Positions 13,078-20,488 of a stretch of DNA of 32,917 nt are shown in pieces. Source of the DNA: Bacillota bacterium (lineage in GTDB: Bacteria; Bacillota; Clostridia; Lachnospirales; Lachnospiraceae); the NCBI GenBank assembly GCA_023428885.1, contig JAEYWQ010000230.1:1-32917 (forward strand), in the 5' to 3' direction. The stretch's first letter is position 1; each line of letters begins with the position of its first letter. The position numbers and the translations under genes were made by a program. The notes under the pieces were generated by a model. That model was given only the letters and a program-made list of their open reading frames with translations. It was not told the origin of the DNA and did not search any database.

Positions 13078-15516
13078 ATGAATACACCACTTTCATGGAT
13101 TAAAGCTTATGTGCCAGAACTTGATTGTACAGCACAAGAGTATACAGATGCAATGACTTTAACAGGTACCAAGGTTGAAGGATATGAAAAGCTGGATGCA
13201 GATTTAGAAAAAATTATTGTTGGTAAGATTCTTAAGATAGAAAAGCATCCAGATGCAGATAAATTAATTGTTTGCCAGGTTCAGATTACAAAGGAAGGGG
13301 AGACCGTTCAGATTGTAACTGGAGCAAAGAATGTAAAAGAAGGAGATGTGATTCCTGTCGTATTGGATGGCGGACGTGTGGCAGGTGGCCATGACGGAAG
13401 CAAGACAAAGGGTGGCATCAAGATTAAGAAGGGTAAACTTCGTGGTGTGGAATCCTGCGGTATGATGTGTTCCATTGAAGAACTAGGTTCTTCCAAGGAA
13501 ATGTATCCTGAGGCTCCAGAAGAGGGAATTTATATCTTTTCTGATATCAAAGAATATGATGGAATTGAGATCGGATCCAGTGCCATTGAAGCTCTTGGCT
13601 TAAATGATGTGGTATTTGAATACGAAATCACATCCAATCGTGTGGATTGTTTCGGTGTAATAGGTATTGCAAGAGAGGCAGCAGCTACCTTTAACAAGCC
13701 ATTCTGTCCTCCTGTGGTAAAAGCGACTGGAAATAGTGAAAAAGCTTCAGATTATATTGATGTTGAAATTAAAGACAGTGATTTATGTTCTCGTTATGTG
13801 GCTAGAGTTGTTAAAAATATTAAGATTGGACCATCACCACTTTGGATGCAACGTAGATTGAGTGCTATTGGAATCCGCCCAATCAATAATATTGTAGATA
13901 TTACAAACTATGTCATGGAAGAGTTCGCTCAACCAATGCATGCTTTTGATTTAGGAAGCATCGCGGGTAATAAAATTATCGTACGTCGTGCAAAAGATGG
14001 AGAACAGTTTGAAACACTTGACGGTCAGGTACGTAATGTGGATTCCAGCATGTTAATGATCTGTGATGCTGACAAACCAGTTGCTATTGCGGGTATTATG
14101 GGTGGTGAGAATTCCAAGATTACAGACGACGTTCAAACTTTGTTGTTCGAATCAGCTTGTTTTAACGGAACCAATATCCGTTTATCTTCAAAGAAACTTG
14201 GGCTTCGTACTGATGCTTCTGCGAAATTTGAAAAAGGCTTAGATCCTAACAATGCCATGGCTGCCATTGACCGTGCTTGTCAATTAATTGAAGAATTAGG
14301 TGCTGGTGAAGTTGTTGGTGGTGCTGTTGATGCTTATCCAGTGGTACGTACTGGACATAGAATTAAATTCAGCTGGGAGCGCGCGAACAAGGTATTAGGA
14401 ACTTCTCTTGATAAAGAAACTATGATTTCTTACTTTAAGAAAGTGGATCTAGAGTTTGATGAAGCAACTTCAGAAGTCATTGTGCCAAGCTGGAGACAGG
14501 ATGTAGAAAGCCAAGCGGATTTGGATGAAGAAGTGGCTCGTTTCTTCGGCTATGATAATATTCCAACCACGTTACCAAGCGGGGAGGCGATGACTGGTAA
14601 GTTATCCTTTAAATTACGTATCGAAAACGAAGCTAGGGATATGGCGGAACAGTTTGGTTTCTCTGAAGCTATGTCTTATTCCTTCGAAAGCCCTAAGGTA
14701 TTCGAGAAGTTAACTTTAACTGCAGATGATCCATTACGTCAGGCAATTACGATTAGCAATCCACTTGGGGAGGATTACTCTATTATGAGAACCACTCCAT
14801 TAAACGGAATGTTAGCTTCTTTAGCTACGAATTATAATCGTAGAAATAAGAATGTTCGCCTTTATGAACTTGCTAATATCTATCTTCCTAAGGCACTTCC
14901 TGTAACAGAATTACCGGATGAAAGAATGCAGTTTACTCTAGGCTTCTATGGAGCTGGAGACTTCTTTGACTTAAAAGGTATTGTAGAAGAGTATCTTGAG
15001 AAGGTTGGAATGAAGGGCTTGTTGACTTATGATCCAAAGGCTGGAAAAGTATTCTTACACCCAGGTCGTCAGGCAAATATCTATTACGAAGGTAGTTTAA
15101 TTGGTTACTTAGGTGAGGTTCATCCGGAAGTCTTAGACAATTATTCCATTGGTGAGAAGGCTTATGTTGCTGTCATTGATATGCCAGAAGTAGTTGCTAG
15201 AGCTAGCTATGATATTAAGTATACTGGTATTGCTAAGTTCCCTGCTGTTAGCCGTGATATTAGCATGGTTATGAAGAAGGAAATCTTAGCTGGCCAGATC
15301 GAAGAAGTTATCCGTAAGAACGGAAGCAAATTGTTAGAGAGCTACCACTTATTTGATATCTATGAAGGTGCGCAGATTAAAGAGGGTTATAAATCTATGG
15401 CTTACTCCATTAGCTTTAGAGCCTTGGATCGTACCTTAGAGGATAAGGACGTTACTGAAGTAATGAATAAGATATTAAAAGAGCTTAGTGCACTTGGAAT
15501 TGAATTAAGACAGTAA
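13078..15516 (+). CDS. pheT: Phenylalanyl-tRNA synthetase beta subunit
   Basis: The tRNA-binding and editing subunit of PheRS, 812 residues, full length. Domains in order: N-terminal helix MNTPLSWIKAYVPEL, EMAP-type tRNA-binding fold (~40-150, KHPDADKLIVCQV), B3/B4 editing domain (~210-390, with NNIVDITNYVMEE and LGLRTDASAKFEKGLDP), B5 domain (~400-475), core catalytic-like domain (~480-690), and a C-terminal FDX-ACB anticodon-binding domain (KFPAVSRDISMVM to the end). AAAGGAG precedes the ATG. The pair pheS-pheT is usually almost contiguous; here 238 bp separate them. It ends with the hairpin at 15542. Confidence 0.98.
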   Translation: MNTPLSWIKAYVPELDCTAQEYTDAMTLTGTKVEGYEKLDADLEKIIVGKILKIEKHPDADKLIVCQVQITKEGETVQIVTGAKNVKEGDVIPVVLDGGRVAGGHDGSKTKGGIKIKKGKLRGVESCGMMCSIEELGSSKEMYPEAPEEGIYIFSDIKEYDGIEIGSSAIEALGLNDVVFEYEITSNRVDCFGVIGIAREAAATFNKPFCPPVVKATGNSEKASDYIDVEIKDSDLCSRYVARVVKNIKIGPSPLWMQRRLSAIGIRPINNIVDITNYVMEEFAQPMHAFDLGSIAGNKIIVRRAKDGEQFETLDGQVRNVDSSMLMICDADKPVAIAGIMGGENSKITDDVQTLLFESACFNGTNIRLSSKKLGLRTDASAKFEKGLDPNNAMAAIDRACQLIEELGAGEVVGGAVDAYPVVRTGHRIKFSWERANKVLGTSLDKETMISYFKKVDLEFDEATSEVIVPSWRQDVESQADLDEEVARFFGYDNIPTTLPSGEAMTGKLSFKLRIENEARDMAEQFGFSEAMSYSFESPKVFEKLTLTADDPLRQAITISNPLGEDYSIMRTTPLNGMLASLATNYNRRNKNVRLYELANIYLPKALPVTELPDERMQFTLGFYGAGDFFDLKGIVEEYLEKVGMKGLLTYDPKAGKVFLHPGRQANIYYEGSLIGYLGEVHPEVLDNYSIGEKAYVAVIDMPEVVARASYDIKYTGIAKFPAVSRDISMVMKKEILAGQIEEVIRKNGSKLLESYHLFDIYEGAQIKEGYKSMAYSISFRALDRTLEDKDVTEVMNKILKELSALGIELRQ

Positions 15517-15541
15517 GTTCTAAGAAACTAAGGAATACAAT

Positions 15542-15570
15542 AACGGGAGTGGTGGATGCCACTCCCGTTT
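15542..15570 (+). terminator. Terminator-like hairpin after pheT
   Basis: AACGGGAGTGG (15542-15552) with CCACTCCCGTT (15559-15569), an 11-bp perfect stem with a 6-nt loop. The T-run is short (TTTA), so termination may be incomplete. Confidence 0.75.
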
Positions 15571-15612
15571 ACGTTACTATACAGTCACTGTGGTTCTAAC
15601 GAAACAATGCAC

Positions 15613-15639
15613 CCAAGCAATGCTTTCAGCATTGCTTGG
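15613..15639 (+). repeat. Perfect 12-bp hairpin of unknown role
   Basis: CCAAGCAATGCT, loop TTC, AGCATTGCTTGG. It has no T-run on either side. It sits between the pheT terminator and the next promoter. The rest of 15517-15809 (about 290 bp) holds only that promoter and a ribosome site. Confidence 0.6.
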
Positions 15640-15742
15640 CTCTGGCTGACTCGAATTCTTTGAAGCTCTCGAGCTATTGAGAATCTTACATTTTTCTTAC
15701 ATTATGTGAATTCCGCACCAAAGATGGAATTTTAACATAGTT

Positions 15743-15771
15743 TTGACAAAAGTAACCGATAAATTTATAAT
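15743..15771 (+). promoter_or_regulatory. Full-consensus promoter of the Ig-domain surface protein
   Basis: TTGACA (15743-15748), exactly 17 bp, TATAAT (15766-15771), followed 32 bp later by GGAGGAG and the ATG at 15810. It matches the sigma-A consensus at all 12 positions, suggesting strong expression. Confidence 0.85.
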
Positions 15772-15809
15772 AGTTATAAGAAATTGTACTACATAATGGA
15801 GGAGAAGAT

Positions 15810-18329
15810 ATGAAGAGAGTAATCGCAAAATTACTTGCATTTATCCTTGTATTCGCAGCGGCGGTTCCGGTTACCACGTCGTTCGCTAATACATCGGTTG
15901 TCAGTGCAGCAAGCGTAGCTTTAACAGAAACAAAGAAGACTGTCGTTATGGGTTCTACCTATACGCTTGCACTAAAAGACGATACATTGGTGACAAAGAA
16001 GTCTTATAAATCTTCAAATGTCAAGATTGTAACTGTGAACGGTAAGGGTGTTGTTACACCTGTTAAGGTTGGTACTGCTAAAGTTGCATGTACCGTAACC
16101 TTAAAATCAGGCCAGACTGTGAAATTAATTTGTAACATAACAGTTAAAAATCGCATTCCTGCAACGAAGCTTACACTCAATGCGGTATATGATAAGATAA
16201 ATGCACATAAAATTGAAGCGGGAAAACAATTCGACTTTAATGCGAAATTGACACCAACAAGCTCAAACGATACTGTATTTTTCACAATTGCAGATAGTGA
16301 TATTGCGACTGTGGATGAGAATGGAGTTGTAACTGCAATCAAAGAGGGTGTTACTGTATTAGAAGCAAGAGCTGGTGTTAACAAAACAGAAGCAAGCAAA
16401 TCCACAAACAAGGTAGTGGCAAGAACCTATATCTTGGTTACTGCCAAAGCTGCAGCAACACCAACGCCAACACCAACACCAACAGCTACTCCAAAGGCAA
16501 CAGGTGTTAGTCTGATAAGTTCTAAGGAGATTCAAATTCAGTTTAATACAACGATAGAGAAATCCTCTGTCATTAATAGCAATAACGAATTAGTTCCTGG
16601 AGCAGTAGCCATAGTACCAGGAACAGGCGCTAGCGCTATCGGTACCTTAACAGCAAGCCTTACAGAGGATAAGAAAGCATTGAATTTAGTTGCATCTGGA
16701 GAATTCAGTGGAACCTATGTAGTTTCGGTATTCAGCAAAGTTATGGCAACGGATGGTCAATTAGTAGCAGCAAACGCCTTCCAATCAGATTTTAAAGATA
16801 CAGTTGGTCCAGCTTATGTTAGCACAGAAGTGGATGAGACAGGATATGTCAGTAAGATTAAATTTAATGAAGCTTTGGATATCTCAGGCTTGACAATCTT
16901 ACAGGTGAATGGAAGCAGTAACGCAACAGTGAAAGCCTTCTTATCCAATCCTAGTAATTATACATTAAGTGCAGATAAGAAGTCCTTAACCATTAGTCTT
17001 GGATCCTTAAATGAAAAGGCCCTTAATGTTATGGTCTCTATGGTGGGAATCAAAGATATCAAGGGAAATGCTTCTTCTTCCTATCAGTTGAATGTTTTGG
17101 TTCAAACTGATGCAACCCCTAAGCCACTTGCTAATATTGTGGAGGTGAAGAGAGAATCCAAGACTTTATTAGTTGCAAGCTTTGACCGCGCGATTCAGTT
17201 TGGTGGTTATGCAATCATTGATGGAAACTATATTACCGGTGTTATAGATAACACAGATAATAAAAAAGTAAAATATACCTTAACTAACACAGCAATTACT
17301 GGGCCAAAGAATGTAACCTTTAGCGGCTGGATTAACTATAACGTATCTAGTACAACTGGCAATAGCCAAACACGCGCTGTTGATTTTACTCTGGATACTA
17401 CAGCACCTAAGATAGTGGGTTATGAGTTTACAACAGAGACAGAGAATGGTATTAGTACTCAGTTATTAACCCTCTCTTATGACAAGAAGATTTCTCTTGT
17501 GAATGGAAGTGGTACCTTATCTGCTCTTGTGAATAGTAGCAGTGGTAATGTTTATACCAAATCAATTACTTACACAGCAGTAGCTAATGGTCAAAAGATC
17601 ACCTTAACCTTTGCTGGTCAAAACTTTGATTCTGGATACTATAATATTACCTTACCAGTCGGTATGGTAGTTGACTCCCTGGAAAACTTATCTGCTTCTC
17701 AGGTAATATCAGTAGCAAAGCAAGCTGGTTCATCAGCAGTACTTCCACAGCCAGTTTCCGTCCTACAAGATCTTACGAATCCAAGTAAGATTAAAGTAAC
17801 TTTTGCTAATAAATTAGATCAAAGCAGTGCTCAGAATGTTGCAAATTATCTTGTGAATAACACCATAACACCAGTATCTGCAACTATCATTGAGCAATCT
17901 GAAAGCAATGCAGTGATTGAGCTTACGTTTGCATCCGGTGCTTTTGGAGCATCTGGAACTTATACCATCAAAGTAAGTGGCATCAAGGGTTATAATGATT
18001 CCTATGGTGCAATGAAGGAGTATAATACTATCCTTTCTTTGGTTGATAATAGTGGTCCTGTGGTAGTGAGCTGTAAGTTAACTTCACCAACATTTGTACA
18101 GCTTACCTTATCAAAGAATGTTACAGGAACTGGTGACTTCCAGATCTATGCCGGTGGTTCTCTTGTGAATGCTACTTCAACTTATGTAGCAGGTAATGTG
18201 ATCTATATTACTTTACCACAATCGATTACAGATTCTACTTATATTGTAAACACAAAGAATGAGTTTAGAGATTCAAATAATAATTTAGCGACTATACCAT
18301 CACCAATTATGGCGGTGAAGAGCTACTAA
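15810..18329 (+). CDS. Large secreted Ig-domain surface protein
   Basis: An 839-residue protein with a clear signal peptide (MKRVIAKLLAFILVFAAAVP, cleavage probably near SAAS). Two Big_2-type bacterial Ig domains follow: ~36-113 and ~117-212 (DSDIATVDENGVVTAIKEG). Then come a PTPTPTPTATP linker (~218-230) and about five Ig-like/Big_5-type repeats recognisable by phrases such as KALNLVASGEFSGTYVVSV and DTTAPKIVGYEF. There is no SLH domain, LPXTG motif or membrane helix at the C-terminus, so how it is retained is unclear. The perfect promoter and strong GGAGGAG site suggest an abundant product, possibly an S-layer-like or matrix protein; that role is inference. It stands alone between terminators. 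Confidence 0.8.
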   Translation: MKRVIAKLLAFILVFAAAVPVTTSFANTSVVSAASVALTETKKTVVMGSTYTLALKDDTLVTKKSYKSSNVKIVTVNGKGVVTPVKVGTAKVACTVTLKSGQTVKLICNITVKNRIPATKLTLNAVYDKINAHKIEAGKQFDFNAKLTPTSSNDTVFFTIADSDIATVDENGVVTAIKEGVTVLEARAGVNKTEASKSTNKVVARTYILVTAKAAATPTPTPTPTATPKATGVSLISSKEIQIQFNTTIEKSSVINSNNELVPGAVAIVPGTGASAIGTLTASLTEDKKALNLVASGEFSGTYVVSVFSKVMATDGQLVAANAFQSDFKDTVGPAYVSTEVDETGYVSKIKFNEALDISGLTILQVNGSSNATVKAFLSNPSNYTLSADKKSLTISLGSLNEKALNVMVSMVGIKDIKGNASSSYQLNVLVQTDATPKPLANIVEVKRESKTLLVASFDRAIQFGGYAIIDGNYITGVIDNTDNKKVKYTLTNTAITGPKNVTFSGWINYNVSSTTGNSQTRAVDFTLDTTAPKIVGYEFTTETENGISTQLLTLSYDKKISLVNGSGTLSALVNSSSGNVYTKSITYTAVANGQKITLTFAGQNFDSGYYNITLPVGMVVDSLENLSASQVISVAKQAGSSAVLPQPVSVLQDLTNPSKIKVTFANKLDQSSAQNVANYLVNNTITPVSATIIEQSESNAVIELTFASGAFGASGTYTIKVSGIKGYNDSYGAMKEYNTILSLVDNSGPVVVSCKLTSPTFVQLTLSKNVTGTGDFQIYAGGSLVNATSTYVAGNVIYITLPQSITDSTYIVNTKNEFRDSNNNLATIPSPIMAVKSY

Positions 18330-18356
18330 TGCTTATTGCCTAAAGGTTTTGTATAT

Positions 18357-18388
18357 AAGAATCCCCAGCGTTTGCTGGGGATTCTTTT
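18357..18388 (+). terminator. Terminator of the Ig-domain gene
   Basis: AAGAATCCCCAGC (18357-18369), loop GTTT, GCTGGGGATTCTT (18374-18386), then TT. A perfect 13-bp stem running straight into the A3 repeat. Confidence 0.9.
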
Positions 18389-18527
18389 CTTGTTTAGGAA
18401 ATTCCGATGAATTTCCTAAACAAGAAAGGCACTTCGTGCCGAGATGCACACGACCGGGTAAGGTAAATTGTCGCAAAAACCGCGACACCCGGTCGGCGCA
18501 CAAAGTGTCTGTCTAGCAGACACTTTG
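18386..18527 (+). repeat. Family A palindromic repeat, long copy A3
   Basis: Hairpin 1: TTTCTTGTTTAGGAAAT with ATTTCCTAAACAAGAAA, loop TCCGATGA. Hairpin 2: GGCAC-TTC-GTGCC (18428-18440). Hairpin 3: CGACCGGGT (18451-18459) with ACCCGGTCG (18487-18495) enclosing TGTCGC/GCGACA. Hairpin 4: CAAAGTGTCTG (18501-18511) with CAGACACTTTG (18517-18527). It is the most regular copy in the window. It overlaps the end of the preceding terminator. Confidence 0.88.
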
Positions 18528-18598
18528 ATATTGAATTAATTACACAATCATAGTAGTATTGGATAAGAGATAACTATTGTGATGTGGAGGGATTGAGG

Positions 18599-19468
18599 AT
18601 GAAGTTAGGTGCCATAGAAGCAGGTGGGACTAAGATGTTGTGTGCCATTGGTGATGAGAAAGGAAACATTGAGGAGAAGATATGGATTCCAACGACCACA
18701 CCTGAGGAAACGATTCCAAAGATGATCTCTTTCTTTTTAGAACATGATATTGAGGCTTTAGGGATTGGAGCGTTTGGTCCGGTGGATTTGAACCGTAATT
18801 CTAAAAGCTATGGACATATCTTGGATACCCCTAAAATCGCTTGGAGACATTATGACTTACTAGGTAGCATGAAGAGAGCCTTGCAATTACCGATTGGAAT
18901 CGATACTGATGTTAACGCTGCTTGTCTGGGAGAAATGACCTTTGGTGTAGCTAAGGGACTTGATTGTGTGATTTACCTGACAATAGGAACCGGGATCGGT
19001 GCTGGAATTAGCGTGAATGGTAGCTTACTTCACGGAATGCTACATCCAGAAGCAGGTCATATTATGCTTAAAAGACATCCTATGGATTCCTTTGCTGGTA
19101 TTTGCCCTTATCATAAGGATTGTTTTGAGGGGTTAGCCTCTGGTCCTGCAATTTATGCAAGATATGGGAAACAAGCCGCTGAACTTCAGGGTGAAGACCA
19201 GGTATGGGAAATGGAAGCCTATTATATTGCACAGGCTTTAATGAATTATATTATGATATTATCCCCTCAGAAGATCATACTTGGTGGCGGTGTGATGCAC
19301 CAACAGCAGCTATTTCCCTTGATCCGTCAAGAGCTTGAAAAGGCAATTGCAGGCTATATCCAAGTCGAACGATTAAAGAAGATGGAAGAGTATATTGTGC
19401 CAGCAAGCTTATCCGATCATCAAGGTATCTTAGGTGCTATGAAACTTGCCGCGTTAGAGCTAAGCTAA
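18599..19468 (+). CDS. ROK-family sugar kinase (fructokinase-like)
   Basis: Phosphorylates a hexose, most likely fructose, with ATP in the cytoplasm. It has 289 residues, typical of the fructokinase subgroup of ROK proteins. The N-terminal phosphate loop is GAIEAGGTKMLCAIG (4-18). The catalytic aspartate is D104 in DTDVNAACLGE, and the second phosphate motif is TIGTGIGAGI (128-137). Zinc ligands H154, C169, H172 and C175 appear in GHIMLKRHP...GICPYHKDC. An in-frame GTG lies at 18584, but ATG 18599 is preferred, with GGAGG at 18586-18590 spaced correctly. The gene has no sugar-operon neighbours. Substrate is inferred from the subgroup. Confidence 0.9.
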   Translation: MKLGAIEAGGTKMLCAIGDEKGNIEEKIWIPTTTPEETIPKMISFFLEHDIEALGIGAFGPVDLNRNSKSYGHILDTPKIAWRHYDLLGSMKRALQLPIGIDTDVNAACLGEMTFGVAKGLDCVIYLTIGTGIGAGISVNGSLLHGMLHPEAGHIMLKRHPMDSFAGICPYHKDCFEGLASGPAIYARYGKQAAELQGEDQVWEMEAYYIAQALMNYIMILSPQKIILGGGVMHQQQLFPLIRQELEKAIAGYIQVERLKKMEEYIVPASLSDHQGILGAMKLAALELS

Positions 19469-19526
19469 CGTTCGGACAAAGACTTTCCAAACACCTTTAT
19501 TTAGAGGAGTTGTGTGAAATGTAGCC

Positions 19527-19555
19527 TTGAACGATCATTATATCTAGTGTATAAT
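19527..19555 (+). promoter_or_regulatory. Promoter of the VanZ-like gene
   Basis: TTGAAC (19527-19532), a 17-bp spacer and TATAAT (19550-19555), with a start near 19562. It lies downstream of the in-frame GTG at 19514, which supports translation starting at 19592 instead. Confidence 0.75.
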
Positions 19556-19591
19556 AGTAGCACGAACAGCGACAATGATAGGAGAAACAAG

Positions 19592-20080
19592 GTGAAACGT
19601 AACACAGACAGATCAAAGCAAGTATTTTGGTGGATTTTATTTATCCTCTATCTTGTCGGAATTTCTTATTTTTTATTTTTTAGTGAGCGATATGGAAGAA
19701 CTGAGGGAAACTCTGAGTATAGATATAATTTAACTTTTCTTAAAGAGATTAATAGATTTATAAAATATCATAAAGCAATTGGATTAGAAGGAGTTTTAGT
19801 TAATTTGTTTGGCAATGTAATTGCCTTCATGCCTTTTGGGTTTTGTCTTCCAATGATTAGTTATCGAGATGCTAAGCTTTACAGGGTGTTCTTTTGGACC
19901 TTAGGATTTAGCTTTACGATAGAAACGATACAGTTGCTATATAAGATTGGTATCTTTGATGTAGATGACTTAATATTAAATACTTCTGGTGGAGTCTTAG
20001 GTTATATTTGTTATTGCATGTTTAAAATAGTGTTAAAACTGGGAGGGAAAACGAGTGTTACGAAGAAGAGGAGCTTTTAA
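19592..20080 (+). CDS. VanZ-like membrane protein
   Basis: A 162-residue integral membrane protein with about four helices and VanZ-like features: NLFGNVIAFMPFGFCLP, the acidic ETIQLLYKIG and DVDDLILNTSGGVLGY. VanZ family members have been linked to low-level teicoplanin resistance, but the molecular role is unclear. Two in-frame GTG starts exist. The later one (19592) is chosen because TAGGAG (19579-19584) precedes it by 7 nt and a consensus promoter (19527-19555) lies between it and the earlier one (19514). It overlaps the next gene by 26 bp, so the two are probably co-translated. Confidence 0.82.
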   Translation: MKRNTDRSKQVFWWILFILYLVGISYFLFFSERYGRTEGNSEYRYNLTFLKEINRFIKYHKAIGLEGVLVNLFGNVIAFMPFGFCLPMISYRDAKLYRVFFWTLGFSFTIETIQLLYKIGIFDVDDLILNTSGGVLGYICYCMFKIVLKLGGKTSVTKKRSF

Positions 20081-20378
20081 ATTCCAAGGTAGATCGCATT
20101 CCAAGAAGGGACTAGCGTCGATGCTATTGGGCTTTCTTGTTATCATATGTTTTCTTACCATTTCATTTATATCAGGTACTAAGGGTGGAAAGGGTGACTT
20201 AATTCTTGGAATTATTGGTATGCTGAGCTTTGCAATATCCGTATTCGGATTCCTGTTAGGGATTAAGAGTTTTCGGGAAAAGGACATCTTTTATGTGGCA
20301 CCGGTGCTTGGTGTGGGAAGTAATGGAATTATGACAATATTGCTATTTAGTCTTTATATTGTAGGACTAGTTACTTAA
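20055..20378 (+). CDS. Small membrane protein of unknown function (DUF6142-like)
   Basis: A 107-residue protein with a basic cytoplasmic N-terminus (RRRGAFKFQGRSHSKKG) and three hydrophobic segments (~22-40, ~48-67, ~80-105). It resembles a conserved small clostridial membrane family with the pattern SKKG-x-A-S, then GxxGMLSFxxSVFGFxLGxKSF-x-EKD. I cannot assign a function. The start is GTG 20055 with GGGAGGG seven bases upstream, inside the end of the VanZ-like gene, so the pair is translationally coupled. The gene ends at 20378, about 110 bp before the aminopeptidase start. Confidence 0.7.
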   Translation: MLRRRGAFKFQGRSHSKKGLASMLLGFLVIICFLTISFISGTKGGKGDLILGIIGMLSFAISVFGFLLGIKSFREKDIFYVAPVLGVGSNGIMTILLFSLYIVGLVT

Positions 20379-20488
20379 TAAATTAGTGGGGAAAACGATC
20401 GTTGGACACTATATGGTAATTTGTATAAAATCAATTGACTAGCTTGGCTTACAAGCATGGTAGAAATTAAATGATTATTGGAGGTTAT

